Assembly: GCF_900104725.1 (NCBI RefSeq)
Contig: NZ_LT629758.1
Span: 8,146,001-8,210,000, forward strand
DNA: 64,000 nucleotides
Source: Actinoplanes derwentensis
GTDB taxonomy: Bacteria > Actinomycetota > Actinomycetes > Mycobacteriales > Micromonosporaceae
Direction of reading: 5' to 3'
Positions 46,866 through 55,556 of the stretch are shown here, piece by piece. Below the pieces are notes generated by a model. The model was not told where the DNA came from. It ran no database searches and saw nothing but the letters and a program-made list of their open reading frames with translations. The translations under genes and the position numbers were made by a program. The stretch's first letter is position 1, and each line of letters opens with the position of its first letter.

Positions 46866-48296
46866 ATGGCCGTCGACCCCCTAGCTCCTCCGCCGTCCCC
46901 GGCCCCGGTTCCGCCGTACCCCGCGATGGCCGCCGCGGCCGGCGATCCGGTCCCGGGCCGCCTCAGCGGGTGGCGGCGCTGGCTGCCGGTCGCCGGGGTG
47001 ATCAGCCTGATCGCGGCCGCCGCCATCGGCATGTTGATCTTCCTGGGCTACAACATCGGCGTGGCCGGCCTGGCCATCGGCCTGACTGCGGCGATCCTGC
47101 CGGTGCCGTTGCTGGCCAGCAGTTTCGTCTGGCTGGACCGGTACGAGCCGGAGCCGACGAAATACCTGGTCTACTGCTTCGCCTGGGGTGCCGCCGTGGC
47201 GACCGCGGTGGCCCTGGTGGTCAACAGCAGTTCAGCCTGGCTGTTCGATCAGATCGGTCTGCCGGACGCGCTGGTGGCCGTGCTGGTCGCTCCCTTCATC
47301 GAGGAGTCGATGAAGTTGCTCGGGCCGTTGCTGCTCTTCTGGCGCCGCCGCGGCGAGTGGTCCGGCATCACCGACGGCATCGTCTACTGCGGGCTCTCCG
47401 CGCTCGGGTTCGCGATGGTGGAGAACGTGCTCTACCTCGGCGGCCACGGTTACGCGGCGGGCGCCGACGAGTACGGCCCGGCCACCGGCTTGCAGAACGT
47501 CTTCCTGATCTTCATCGTGCGGATCCTCTTCACCGGCTTCGCGCACCCGCTCTTCACCTCGATGGCGGGCATCGGGCTCGGCATCGCGGCCCGCTCCAGC
47601 GACCGCACGGTCCGCCGCCTCGCCCCGATCGCCGGTCTGCTGCTGGCGATGATGCTGCACGGCATCTTCAACCTGCTGCCCACACTGGCCGGGGCCACCC
47701 AGGAAACCCTGATCATGTTGTACGGGTACCTCGGCTTCATGGTCCCGTTCTTCTTCGCGGTCGTCGGCTTCGCCATCGCCTGGCGCAGCTGGGAGGGCCG
47801 GCTCGCCGAGCGGGTGCTGTACCCGTACGCGGAGGCCGGCTGGCTCGCGCCGTCCGAGGTGGCCGCACTCGGCACCCTGGGCCGTCGGCACGCCGCCCGC
47901 GAGTGGGCCCGGCGGGTGGCCGGTCAGCCCGGTCACCGGGCGATGCGGGACTTCCAGTTCGCCGCGACCCGGCTCGCCCTGATCCGCGACGGACTGGTCC
48001 GGGGCCTGTCCCGCACCCCGGCTGACCTGCAGCGGGCCGTTGAGGAGGAGCGCGATCTGTTGATCGCGATCACCAACTACCGGTCGGCCTTCGCCGGGCG
48101 TGACCCGCAGACACCACCGTCGTGGTGGGACGGCCGGAACTACCGGATCACCTTCCCGGACGGGGTGGTCCGGACCGTGGCGCCGCCCGCGGAACCGGTG
48201 ATGCCGCTACCGATCGTCCTACCCCCGCCGATGCCGATGCCGGCGTACGGCGGCCCTTATGGCCCGCCGCCCTTCCCGCAGCCACCTCAGAGGTAG
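46866..48296 (+). CDS. PrsW family intramembrane metalloprotease
   Basis: This protein of about 476 residues has a Pro/Ala-rich start and eight or so membrane helices. The family signatures are clear: EESMKLLGPLLLFWRRRGE (glutamate pair), DGIVYCGLSALGFAMVENVL, FAHPLFTSMAGIGLG and MMLHGIFNLLP, which supply the proposed metal-binding Glu and His residues. Family members cleave membrane anti-sigma factors, but no sigma or anti-sigma gene is near. The ATG at 46866 was chosen because TACGCT ends seven bases before it; an ATG 45 bases upstream is the alternative. Its end overlaps the convergent GroES-like gene by ten bases. Confidence 0.88.
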   Translation: MAVDPLAPPPSPAPVPPYPAMAAAAGDPVPGRLSGWRRWLPVAGVISLIAAAAIGMLIFLGYNIGVAGLAIGLTAAILPVPLLASSFVWLDRYEPEPTKYLVYCFAWGAAVATAVALVVNSSSAWLFDQIGLPDALVAVLVAPFIEESMKLLGPLLLFWRRRGEWSGITDGIVYCGLSALGFAMVENVLYLGGHGYAAGADEYGPATGLQNVFLIFIVRILFTGFAHPLFTSMAGIGLGIAARSSDRTVRRLAPIAGLLLAMMLHGIFNLLPTLAGATQETLIMLYGYLGFMVPFFFAVVGFAIAWRSWEGRLAERVLYPYAEAGWLAPSEVAALGTLGRRHAAREWARRVAGQPGHRAMRDFQFAATRLALIRDGLVRGLSRTPADLQRAVEEERDLLIAITNYRSAFAGRDPQTPPSWWDGRNYRITFPDGVVRTVAPPAEPVMPLPIVLPPPMPMPAYGGPYGPPPFPQPPQR

Positions 48297-48625
48297 AGGC
48301 CGGTGCCGTCCGGTTCGACCCGGTCGGCCGCGACCGCGTGCACGTCCCGCTCGCGCAGCAGGACGTAACCCTTGCCGTGCAGTTCGACCTCGGACCGGTC
48401 GTCCGGATCGAAGAGGACCCGGTCGCCCACCACGATGGACCGCACGTTGGGGCCGACTCCGACCGCGGTCGCCCAGGACAGGCGGCGTCCCATCGAGGCG
48501 GTGGCCGGGATGACGATCCCGGCGGTGGAGCGGCGCTCGCCCTCGCTACCGTCCTGCCGGACGAGGACGCGGTCGTGCAGCATCCGGATCGGTAGGCCGG
48601 TCTCGGTACGGGTGTCGGCACTCAC
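48287..48625 (-). CDS. GroES-like (Cpn10) co-chaperone
   Basis: This 112-residue protein has the Cpn10 fold: LPIRMLHDRVLVRQDGSEGE, TAGIVIPATASMGRR (the mobile-loop region), ATAVGVGPNVRSIVVGDRVL, and the C-terminal YVLLRERDVHAV. It is not next to a groEL gene and differs clearly from typical GroES, for example in a longer N-terminus and the RRLSW segment, so it may be a divergent paralogue. The GTG start has TACCGT eight bases upstream (leaderless pattern). Two 17-bp direct repeats lie at its -35 region. Confidence 0.85.
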   Translation of the reverse strand: MSADTRTETGLPIRMLHDRVLVRQDGSEGERRSTAGIVIPATASMGRRLSWATAVGVGPNVRSIVVGDRVLFDPDDRSEVELHGKGYVLLRERDVHAVAADRVEPDGTGLYL

Positions 48626-48656
48626 GTCTGCAGACGGTACGCCGCCGTTGCGGCCC

Positions 48657-48694
48657 CTGAACGGCGGGGAAGGTCCTCTGAACGGCGAGGAAGG
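48657..48694. promoter_or_regulatory. Two 17-bp direct repeats, 21 bp apart
   Basis: CTGAACGGCGGGGAAGG and CTGAACGGCGAGGAAGG match at 16 of 17 bases and are spaced two helical turns apart. They cover the -35 region expected for the minus-strand GroES-like gene. They could be an operator for a dimeric regulator. The same region also lies upstream of the AI-2E transporter gene. Confidence 0.5.
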
Positions 48695-48799
48695 GGAGAA
48701 ACAGCCGGAAAGAGCGTCGACGCGGTGTCCCCGGGGTAAGGCGATCGCGGCCCCTGGGTACTAGCGTGACTAGGGCGCATTCGACAGGCTGAGGGGGTC

Positions 48800-50065
48800 A
48801 TGCGGGTGAACCGCTTCATGCGGATCCGGGAGAACTTGAAGAGGGCCTACGATTCGGGTCGGGAGTCGGTCCGGCAAGCGCGGGCCGAGCGTCCAGCGCC
48901 CGAGACGGAGCGCTACGACAACGAGTTCTACCTGCCACCGGCCGACCCGGAGATCGTGCATCATTCGATCTCCAGCCGGGACGACGCGGATGTGCCCCAG
49001 CCGTTGCGGATCGCCGCCGCCTGGAGCTGGCGGCTGATCGTGGTCGGGGTGATCGGCTGGGCGCTGCTCCAGTTCATCGGCCTGGTCAGCATCGTGGTGG
49101 TGCCGTTGGCCATCGCCCTGCTGCTGTCGGCGTTGTTCGGCCCGGCGGTCGGCTGGCTGCTGCGGGCGAGGTTGCCGCGGTCGCTGGCCACCTTCCTGGT
49201 GCTGATCGGCGGGATCGCCGCGGTGGCGGGCACGTTGACCCTGGTGGTGAACCAGTTCGTCCAGGGTGTGCCGAAACTGACCGAGAACGCGAGTGCCGGT
49301 GTCCGGCAGATCCAGGAGTGGGCCCGGACCGGCCCGCTGCACCTGTCCGACGCTCAGTTGGATCAGGCGATCGACGCCGGCCAGGAGTGGATCAACTCGA
49401 ACACCACGGCGCTGACGTCGACCGGTATCGCCACCGTCGCGACCATCGCCGAGCTGGCCACCGGCCTGCTCCTGGCGATCTTCGCGACGTTCTTCTTCCT
49501 GCGGGACGGCCGGGCGATCTGGCGGTTCATCGTGCGGCTGTTCCCGGTGAACGCGCGTTGGTCGCTTGCCGACGCCGGGGACGCGGCCTGGGCCACGCTG
49601 GGTGCCTACGTGCGGGCCACCGTGCTGGTGGCGTTCATTGACGCGGTCGGTATCGGCCTGGCGCTGGTGGTGCTGGAGGTGGAGTTCGCGTTCCCGCTGG
49701 CCGCGCTGGTGTTCCTGGGTGCGTTCGTGCCGATCGTCGGTGCCAGCATCTCGGGGGCGGTGGCCGTGCTGGTGGCGCTGGTCGACGAGGGTTGGGTGAT
49801 CGCGCTGATCACGCTCGGCGCGGTGATCCTGGTGCAGCAGATCGAGGGCCACGTGCTCCAGCCGCTGATCATGGGCCGGGCGGTGGCGGTGCACCCGCTC
49901 GCGGTGATCATCGGGATCGCCTGTGGCATGGTGCTGGCCGGCATCATCGGCGCGCTGGTGGCGGTGCCGCTGATCGCGGTGCTCAACACCGCCGTACGCA
50001 GGCTGTCTCGTCGTCGCCCGGAGGTGCCGCCCCATGCGGAAGTGGTGACCACCGGCGGAGCATGA
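48800..50065 (+). CDS. AI-2E family transporter (membrane protein)
   Basis: This 421-residue protein has eight predicted membrane helices in the AI-2E (DUF20/UPF0118) pattern, with WALLQFIGLVSIVVVPLAIA early, a long soluble loop (residues about 150-210), and the conserved LVFLGAFVPIVGASISGAVA and VQQIEGHVLQPLIMGRAVAV near the end. The family includes exporters of AI-2 and Na+/H+ antiporters, so the substrate is open. The ATG has a GAGGGGG site. A strong terminator follows. Confidence 0.9.
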   Translation: MRVNRFMRIRENLKRAYDSGRESVRQARAERPAPETERYDNEFYLPPADPEIVHHSISSRDDADVPQPLRIAAAWSWRLIVVGVIGWALLQFIGLVSIVVVPLAIALLLSALFGPAVGWLLRARLPRSLATFLVLIGGIAAVAGTLTLVVNQFVQGVPKLTENASAGVRQIQEWARTGPLHLSDAQLDQAIDAGQEWINSNTTALTSTGIATVATIAELATGLLLAIFATFFFLRDGRAIWRFIVRLFPVNARWSLADAGDAAWATLGAYVRATVLVAFIDAVGIGLALVVLEVEFAFPLAALVFLGAFVPIVGASISGAVAVLVALVDEGWVIALITLGAVILVQQIEGHVLQPLIMGRAVAVHPLAVIIGIACGMVLAGIIGALVAVPLIAVLNTAVRRLSRRRPEVPPHAEVVTTGGA

Positions 50066-50066
50066 G

Positions 50067-50096
50067 AAAAGGGGGACCCCGGAGGGTCCCCCTTTT
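50067..50096 (+). terminator. Rho-independent terminator after the AI-2E gene
   Basis: The stem AAAAGGGGGACCC / GGGTCCCCCTTTT has a CGGA loop and extra T residues. It sits between convergent genes and can serve both strands. Confidence 0.93.
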
Positions 50097-50116
50097 TTCG
50101 TTCTACAGAGCGTGGG

Positions 50117-50464
50117 TCAGGCGGTGGCCACGGTCAGCGCGATCTCGTTGACACCACGGTCGGCGTCCACCGAGAGCTCGCCGTTGCCGTGCCGGCTGAG
50201 GGCCCGCACGGTCCAGGAGCCGGGAGCGGCGAAGAAGCGGAACACACCGTCGGGCGACGACACGACCTCGGCGGTGAACTCACCGGAGGAGTCGAGCAGC
50301 CGCACGTACGCGCCGCCCACGACCTCGCTGTCGGCGTTGCGCACGATGCCGGTGATGACGGTTTCCTTGGCCAGGTCCACGCTGCTGGGGAGGGGCGCGG
50401 ACTGGTCCGGGGCGGCACAGCCGGCCGCTGAGGTGGCGGCGATGTTCGTTGCGGGACTAGTCAT
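50117..50464 (-). CDS. DUF1416 family protein
   Basis: This 115-residue protein is of the actinobacterial DUF1416 family. It is a transthyretin/carboxypeptidase-regulatory-like beta sandwich (TVITGIVRNADSEVVGGAYV, FRFFAAPGSWTVRALS). The N-terminus holds a Cys in SAAGCAAPDQS. The gene follows the thiosulfate sulfurtransferase by two bases, the conserved order in actinobacteria, so a role in sulfur transfer is likely but unproven. The frame extends upstream, but the ATG at 50464, with AAAGG before it, fits the family length. Confidence 0.9.
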   Translation of the reverse strand: MTSPATNIAATSAAGCAAPDQSAPLPSSVDLAKETVITGIVRNADSEVVGGAYVRLLDSSGEFTAEVVSSPDGVFRFFAAPGSWTVRALSRHGNGELSVDADRGVNEIALTVATA

Positions 50465-50466
50465 GA

Positions 50467-51315
50467 TCAGGCCTTTCCGGGTTCGTCGCCGAGGGCGATC
50501 GGAACACCGATGAGCGAGCCGTACTCGGTCCACGAACCGTCGTAGTTCTTCACGTTCTCGTGGCCGAGCAGCTCCTTGAGCACGAACCAGCTGTGCGAGG
50601 AGCGCTCGCCGATCCGGCAGTACGCGATGGTGTCCTTGCTGCCGTCGAGGCCGGCCTCACCGTAGATCTTGGCGAGTTCCTCGTCGGACTTGAAGGTGCC
50701 GTCCTCGTTGGCGGCCTTGCTCCACGGCACGCTGAGCGCGGTCGGGATGTGACCGGCCCGCTGCGACTGCTCCTGCGGCAGGTGCGCCGGTGCGAGCAGG
50801 CGGCCGGCGAACTCGTCGGGGCTGCGGACGTCGACCAGGTTCTTCACGCCGATCGCCTCGACGACCTCGTCCCGGAACGCGCGGATCTCCAGGTTCGGAG
50901 CCTTGGCGGTGTAGCTGGTCTTCGCGCGGACCGGCACGTCCTTGGTGTAGACGCGGGCGTCCAGTTCCCACTTCTTGCGGCCGCCGTCGATCAGCCTGAC
51001 CTGCTCGTGGCCGTACAGCTTGAAGTACCAGTACGCGTACGCCGCGAACCAGTTGTTGTTACCGCCGTACAGGATCACGGTGTCGTCGTTGCTGATGCCC
51101 TTCTCGGACAGCAGAGCGGCGAACTGCTCCTGGTTGACGAAGTCACGCCGAACCGGGTCCTGCAGGTCGGTCTTCCAGTCGATCTTGACGGCGCCGGGGA
51201 TGTGGCCGCCGTCGTAGGCGGTGGTGTCCTCGTCGACCTCGACGAACACGAGGCCGGCGGTGTCCAGGTTCTGCTCGGCCCACTCGGCCGAGACGAGTGC
51301 GGTGTCGCGACTCAT
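50467..51315 (-). CDS. sseA: Thiosulfate sulfurtransferase (tandem rhodanese)
   Basis: This 282-residue enzyme has two rhodanese domains. The N-terminal one is inactive-like (ILYGGNNNWFAAYAYW, no Cys). The C-terminal one has the catalytic loop IAYCRIGERSSHSWFVLKEL, with CRIGERS matching the CysA2/SseA group of actinobacteria. It transfers sulfane sulfur, for example from thiosulfate to cyanide or a thiol acceptor. The ATG has AAGGGAGTGA. A cysteine-rich leader peptide gene lies 185 bases upstream on the same strand, suggesting control by cysteine supply. DUF1416 follows two bases later. Confidence 0.95.
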   Translation of the reverse strand: MSRDTALVSAEWAEQNLDTAGLVFVEVDEDTTAYDGGHIPGAVKIDWKTDLQDPVRRDFVNQEQFAALLSEKGISNDDTVILYGGNNNWFAAYAYWYFKLYGHEQVRLIDGGRKKWELDARVYTKDVPVRAKTSYTAKAPNLEIRAFRDEVVEAIGVKNLVDVRSPDEFAGRLLAPAHLPQEQSQRAGHIPTALSVPWSKAANEDGTFKSDEELAKIYGEAGLDGSKDTIAYCRIGERSSHSWFVLKELLGHENVKNYDGSWTEYGSLIGVPIALGDEPGKA

Positions 51316-51500
51316 CGGTTCACTCCCTTTGGAAGGTGGGTGGAGGGAGAGTCAGCGCACGAAGTGTTTCTCAGTCGCACTCCGCGCGGACCCAGTTAGA
51401 TTGGGATCACGGGCTGTTGTGCGACGGCGCCACTGCCGGGCTTAGAGAATGCCCCTGGCTAGGTTGAGCTCGAGAAGGTGCTCAGCACTGAATGGCCCCG

Positions 51501-51578
51501 TCAGCTGACAGGGCAACACAGGCACGCGGCCACGCGGCACAGGTCGACCGCGCGCCTTTTCGTGAGCAAGGGGCTCAT
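51501..51578 (-). CDS. Cysteine-rich leader peptide (25 aa), putative attenuator
   Basis: This short gene was not called by size but is clear in the sequence. It encodes MSP, then LLTKRRAVDLCRVAACLCC, then PVS. The Cys residues are at positions 14, 19, 21 and 22. The LLTKRRAVDLCRV pattern is that of the actinobacterial putative leader peptides found upstream of sulfur-assimilation genes; related poly-Cys upstream ORFs in mycobacteria are known to act in cysteine-responsive attenuation. TAGGGT ends seven bases before the ATG and TTCCGT lies 16 bases further, so the transcript is probably leaderless and begins with this peptide. The downstream target is sseA. Confidence 0.88.
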   Translation of the reverse strand: MSPLLTKRRAVDLCRVAACLCCPVS

Positions 51579-51585
51579 GTGGCCG

Positions 51586-51613
51586 ACCCTACCAGCGTGC
51601 TCACGCTACGGAA
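51586..51613 (-). promoter_or_regulatory. Promoter for leader peptide and sseA
   Basis: On the minus strand, TTCCGT, a 16-base spacer and TAGGGT precede the leader peptide ATG by seven bases. The -10 is good and the -35 weak. It would start the mRNA at or next to the leader's ATG. Confidence 0.55.
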
Positions 51614-51645
51614 CAGGGCCGACCACGATCCGGGATGACGTGAGG

Positions 51646-52437
51646 TCAGACACCCGCTGCGGCGAGGGTGACATCGGTGGCCCCGAAGGTCACCTTCAGG
51701 CCCTCGGGGAGCGGCTGCAACTCGCGGATGACCAGGTTCATCGGCAACTCCGGCACGGCCAGCTCGAAGGCCATCTGCTTGACGAAGTTGTTCACCTGCC
51801 CCTGGATGAGCGGGTTGTTCGGCAGGTCCTTCGCCGTCACATCGGAGAAACGAACCTGAACCTTGCCGTCGGCCACCTTCAGATCGGCGACCCCTTCGAG
51901 TTCGATCTTCTGGGTGCGGGTGATCGACAGCACCGCCGAGCCCACCACCTTGCCGTCCTTCTCGGTCAGCGTCATGCCCTCCTGGCCGGTGGCGTCGGCG
52001 AGGAGCGAGTAGTCGATCGTGCCGACCCCGGTGACCGCACCGGCCACCACCTCGCCCTGGCCGCTGCGCAGCGCGTTCAGCGGGGCCTTGACGTCCGTGG
52101 CGCTGATGTCCAGCAGATCCATCCGGACGGTCTCCCCGGTCCCGGTCGGCGCCGCGAAGTCCGGCAGCTTGATCTTGATCTCCTGGTACTCGCCGGCGAG
52201 GACCTGAGTCAGGAACGGGACACCGGCGATGGTCACTTCGGGCCGGCTGCTGGTGGCGTTCTGTTTCGCCACCTCCGCGGCCACCTTGTCGGCGATGACG
52301 TCCTCGGCGTACGAGTTGCTGAAGCGGTCCAGCAGCGCCACACCGACACCTAGCAGGACAAGCAGAACCACTACCACGACCAGCGCGGTACGTCCCCGGC
52401 GACGACGGGGGCGCTCCGTTCCGTGCACCTCAGCCAC
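51646..52437 (-). CDS. LmeA-like phospholipid-binding protein (DUF2993)
   Basis: The protein is about 263 residues. A basic N-terminus (PRRRRGR) is followed by one membrane helix (TALVVVVVLLVLLGVGVALL), then the extracytoplasmic DUF2993 domain (VTIAGVPFLTQVLAGEYQEI, LPMNLVIRELQPLPEGLKVT). In mycobacteria LmeA binds lipids and helps in cell-envelope mannan maturation; here the partner is unknown. GTG at 52437 was chosen because GGGAGG lies four bases before it; an ATG seven codons upstream would put this ribosome site inside the gene. Confidence 0.87.
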   Translation of the reverse strand: MAEVHGTERPRRRRGRTALVVVVVLLVLLGVGVALLDRFSNSYAEDVIADKVAAEVAKQNATSSRPEVTIAGVPFLTQVLAGEYQEIKIKLPDFAAPTGTGETVRMDLLDISATDVKAPLNALRSGQGEVVAGAVTGVGTIDYSLLADATGQEGMTLTEKDGKVVGSAVLSITRTQKIELEGVADLKVADGKVQVRFSDVTAKDLPNNPLIQGQVNNFVKQMAFELAVPELPMNLVIRELQPLPEGLKVTFGATDVTLAAAGV

Positions 52438-52509
52438 TTTTCCTCCCGATTGACCCATAACCCTGAGGAACGTACATGCCCGGGTCGAGGGTTCGATGAA
52501 ACCGACGAG

Positions 52510-53499
52510 TCAGGTGAGGTACCAGTGCAGGAGGAAGTACGTGAGGAAGGCGGTGAGCGCGAATCCTCCGAGCGGCCCCTGCATGTGCCGGGCCAGCCAG
52601 AACGTCGGCGCGTCCCCGGCCAGCCGACGGCCCGCCTCGCCGAAGTTGACGGCCAGATCGATCAGGTGCGCGGCGACCGCGGCGATCAGCCCGAGCACCG
52701 CGCCCTTGGTCGGGGTGAACGGATAGACCAGATAACTGCCGAGCACCGACGCCGCGAGGGTGCCCAGCATGGCGCCGAGCACGATGCCGGTCGCGCCCCG
52801 CGGCACCTGGAGGGCGATCCGCGGTTTCGGCAGGACCGCGTCGGTGAGCCGGGCGATCATCAGGGCCGTCCCGGCGCCGACACAGCACACCAGGATCGCC
52901 TGCGAGCCGAGCGGCTCCCGGGTGAGCGTGATCAGCATGGCGTAGGCCGCCACTCCGCCCACGATGAGCAGGGTGGTGCGCCACGTGTCCTTGGCGCGCT
53001 GCCGGTCCTCGGCCCGGATCACCTGGGCGACCATCGCCGCGACGAAGCCGGCGACCGCGGTCAGGAACAGTGGCAGCAGGTCGCCCGGCTCACCGGTCGC
53101 CGCCAGGTAGTCGGCGGCCAGCGCGGTCACCGCGACGACTCCGGCGGTGGCGCCGGCGGCCGGCGGCTGAAGAGCCATGGTCCACGCCAGCAGACCGAGC
53201 AACTGCACACCGAAGAGCACGATCACGTACGACGTACGCGCGCCCGGGCCGGTCACCAGACTGCCCACGATCAGTGCCGTCGCCAGCAGCCCGGCGAACC
53301 CGCCGATCGCGGCCGACAGTTTCGCCCGGACCGGGACGACCTCGATCTCCTCGAACTCGTCGTCCTCGGGCTCGATCTCGTCGGGTTTGGCCGCCTCCTC
53401 GTCCGGGACAGCGCTGTAGACCCCGGCCTTCTGGCGGCCCGGGGTCATGCGCGCGACCTGCTGGGAGGCTTCCGCATCCCAGGGGTCCTCGTTCGGCAT
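52510..53499 (-). CDS. Multi-pass membrane protein of unknown function
   Basis: This protein of about 329 residues has a charged N-terminus of about 65 residues with an acidic run ([16 protein letters not shown]). At least eight membrane helices follow (for example [57 protein letters not shown]). The last part ([20 protein letters not shown]) and HWYLT end are hydrophobic. It vaguely recalls CDP-diacylglycerol synthases in hydrophobicity, but the signature motif is missing, so I do not assign it. The start at 53499 is not backed by a ribosome site; a GTG 12 bases upstream is possible. Confidence 0.75.
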   Translation of the reverse strand: MPNEDPWDAEASQQVARMTPGRQKAGVYSAVPDEEAAKPDEIEPEDDEFEEIEVVPVRAKLSAAIGGFAGLLATALIVGSLVTGPGARTSYVIVLFGVQLLGLLAWTMALQPPAAGATAGVVAVTALAADYLAATGEPGDLLPLFLTAVAGFVAAMVAQVIRAEDRQRAKDTWRTTLLIVGGVAAYAMLITLTREPLGSQAILVCCVGAGTALMIARLTDAVLPKPRIALQVPRGATGIVLGAMLGTLAASVLGSYLVYPFTPTKGAVLGLIAAVAAHLIDLAVNFGEAGRRLAGDAPTFWLARHMQGPLGGFALTAFLTYFLLHWYLT

Positions 53500-53789
53500 C
53501 GAGGGAAACACGACTGCGATGGTGCCAGACCGGTGACCCAGGTCCCAATCGCCACAGGTGTCGGAGCTCAGGTAAAAGGCTGGTTACGGTTCGGCCGTTC
53601 GGTCACGTGAGAGGCGTTCGCTACATCACTTGCGCGTTTGACCGGGGTATCAGGGGTGATGCATCGGTTAAGGTAAGCGCAACCCACCCGTCGGTGACGC
53701 CGGGCCCAATCTCCGGTGGCGAAGCGTTTTCCGCTGCGCAGACCGGGTCACCCGAGCGGCCGTTCGAGGCCGCGAGGACGGAGGTGAGT
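53500..53789. promoter_or_regulatory. Divergent control region of the membrane protein and glnR
   Basis: About 290 bases without a gene. It includes CGGTTAAGGTAAGC near 53664-53677 and several GTTACGG-like and GTCACG-like blocks, as might be expected of a nitrogen-control region, but I see no site that I can assign to GlnR with confidence. Confidence 0.4.
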
Positions 53790-54506
53790 GTGGAGATCCT
53801 TCTGCTGGTCACGGCACGTGCCGGTGAACCTTCTGCCGTACTGCCCGCCCTGGACCTTCTGCCCCACTCGGTTCGTACCGCTCCGCGTGACGTTCGCACC
53901 CTGGTGTCCGGGCCCAGCCCCGACGCCGTTCTGGTCGACGCCCGCTCCGAGCTCTCGGAAGCGCGTGCCACCTGCCGCATGCTGCACGCGACCGGTATCG
54001 GCGTCCCGCTCGTCGCGGTCGTCACCGAGGCCGGCCTGATCGCTCTCAATGCTGACTGGGGTGTCGACGACGTCATCCTGGCCAGTGCCGGACCCGCTGA
54101 GGTCGAGGCGCGTCTGCGGATGGCTGTCGGCCGTCTGAACAACGCGACCGCCGGAGCCGGCGGCTCCATCCGGGCCGGCGAGCTGAACATCGACCCCGAC
54201 ACCTACGCGGCGAAGCTCAAGGGCCGTCCGCTCGACCTCACCTACAAGGAGTTCGAGCTGCTCAAGTTTCTCGCCCAGCACCCGGGCCGGGTCTTCACCC
54301 GTGACCAGCTGCTGCGTGAGGTCTGGGGCTACGACTACTTCGGTGGCACCCGCACGGTCGACGTGCACGTGCGGCGTCTCCGCGCCAAACTGGGCTCGGA
54401 GTACGAGTCGATGATCGGCACCGTCCGCCAGGTCGGTTACAAGTTCGTGACGCCTCCGTCCGGCCGCCAGCTGCCGGACAACGAGCCCGTCTCCCTCCCG
54501 GTCTGA
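53790..54506 (+). CDS. glnR: Nitrogen-response regulator GlnR (orphan OmpR-type)
   Basis: The protein is 238 residues. The N-terminal receiver-like domain ([40 protein letters not shown]) lacks the usual acidic pocket for phosphorylation, a known trait of GlnR. The C-terminal winged helix is highly conserved: [40 protein letters not shown] and [16 protein letters not shown]. GlnR controls glutamine synthetase, ammonium transport and nitrite reduction genes in actinomycetes. GTG at 53790 sits five bases after GGAGG. mshD follows 15 bases on, and pstSCAB after that, an arrangement close to that of Streptomyces. Confidence 0.88.
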   Translation: MEILLLVTARAGEPSAVLPALDLLPHSVRTAPRDVRTLVSGPSPDAVLVDARSELSEARATCRMLHATGIGVPLVAVVTEAGLIALNADWGVDDVILASAGPAEVEARLRMAVGRLNNATAGAGGSIRAGELNIDPDTYAAKLKGRPLDLTYKEFELLKFLAQHPGRVFTRDQLLREVWGYDYFGGTRTVDVHVRRLRAKLGSEYESMIGTVRQVGYKFVTPPSGRQLPDNEPVSLPV

Positions 54507-54521
54507 TCCGGGGTCTCCATC

Positions 54522-55403
54522 ATGACGAGTCGACAGCCGGTCCGTGCCGCGGACCGGCTGTCGTCGTCTGAGGCGGCTGACGTCCTCGCCCTGGCCGACG
54601 CGGCCGGGTCAGTCGACGGCGTCCACCCGCTCTCCGAGGACGTGGTGCTCCGGGTTCGCGGCGACGTGCCGTCCTCGGGTGTGCACCTGCTCTCCTACGA
54701 CGACGCCCGTCTCGCCGGTTACGCCTTCCTGGAGGGCGGCTCGGGTGAACTGATCGTCCATCCGGACTTCCGCCGAACCGGGGTCGGCACCGGGCTGCTC
54801 ACCGCGGCCGGAGCGGGCCCGATGCGGTTCTGGGCGCACGGCGACGATCCGGGCGCGGCTGCTTTCGCCGAGCGCAACGGCTTCGAGCGGGCCCGGGTCC
54901 TCTGGCAGATGCGCCGTTCCCTGCTCGACCCGCTGCCCGACATCCCGCTGCCCGACGGTGTGACCCTGCGTGGTTTCCGGCCCGGCAGTGACGAGCAGGC
55001 CTGGCTCGGTGTCAACGCGCGGGCCTTCGCGCACCACCCGGAGCAGGGCCGCTGGGTCCTCGGTGACCTTCTGGGCCGCGAGGCGGAGCCGTGGTTCGAC
55101 CCGGCCGGTTTCCTGCTGGCCGTCGACGTCGCCGACACGCTCGTCGGGTTCCACTGGACCAAGGTGCATCCGGCGACCGGTGGCGAGCCGGCGATCGGTG
55201 AGATCTACGTGCTCGGGGTCGACCCGGCCGGGCACCGGCGCGGCCTGGGCGCGGCGCTGAGTGTGGCGGGTCTGCGTCATCTCGCCGGGTCCGGCCTGAC
55301 CGTGGCCACCCTTTACGTCGACGAGTCGAACGAAGCCGCTGTGAAGCTTTACCGGCGGCTGGGGTTCGAGATTTTCAAGACGGACGTCAACTACCGCCGA
55401 TAA
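54522..55403 (+). CDS. mshD: Mycothiol synthase
   Basis: This 293-residue tandem GNAT protein acetylates Cys-GlcN-Ins with acetyl-CoA, the last step of mycothiol synthesis. Domain 1 has VHPDFRRTGVGTGLLTAAGA. Domain 2 has EIYVLGVDPAGHRRGLGAAL followed by VATLYVDESNEAAVKLYRRL, the active CoA site in known MshD. The length and RGFRPGSDEQAWLGVNARAF are typical. It directly follows glnR and shares its transcript or uses a promoter inside it. Presence of this gene alone marks the host as an actinobacterium. Confidence 0.93.
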   Translation: MTSRQPVRAADRLSSSEAADVLALADAAGSVDGVHPLSEDVVLRVRGDVPSSGVHLLSYDDARLAGYAFLEGGSGELIVHPDFRRTGVGTGLLTAAGAGPMRFWAHGDDPGAAAFAERNGFERARVLWQMRRSLLDPLPDIPLPDGVTLRGFRPGSDEQAWLGVNARAFAHHPEQGRWVLGDLLGREAEPWFDPAGFLLAVDVADTLVGFHWTKVHPATGGEPAIGEIYVLGVDPAGHRRGLGAALSVAGLRHLAGSGLTVATLYVDESNEAAVKLYRRLGFEIFKTDVNYRR

Positions 55404-55429
55404 CGGCGAGGATAAGGAAACATCTCGGC

Positions 55430-55468
55430 CCGGTCACGAGTGACCGGATATACCCGACATATCGGGTA
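55430..55468. promoter_or_regulatory. Two adjacent perfect palindromes between mshD and pstS
   Basis: CCGGTCAC-GA-GTGACCGG (55430-55447) is followed after three bases by TACCCGA-CATA-TCGGGTA (55451-55468). Either could be the mshD terminator or an operator for the pst operon. The second is AT-rich at its centre, which is more like an operator. Neither is followed by a T-run. Confidence 0.5.
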
Positions 55469-55479
55469 GCTGGAGCGCA

Positions 55480-55556
55480 GTTCACTTAACGGACAACTCT
55501 TCTCCGGGGAATGGCTACCTCTTGGGGCGGACGTGTTCACTCCTAGTTCATTTGCC
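55480..55556 (+). promoter_or_regulatory. PHO-box-like 11-bp direct repeats upstream of pstS
   Basis: GTTCACTCCTA-GTTCATTTGCC (55535-55556) shows two GTTCA blocks exactly 11 bases apart, the form of the PHO box bound by PhoP in streptomycetes. A second, weaker pair, GTTCACTTAAC-GGACAACTCTT (55480-55501), has the same spacing. TAGCTT at 55584 may be the -10. They suggest PhoRP induction of pstSCAB in low phosphate. Confidence 0.72.

Noticed and set aside
52510..53499. CDP-diacylglycerol synthase
   Set aside because: The hydrophobic pattern is similar, but the family signature near the C-terminus is missing.
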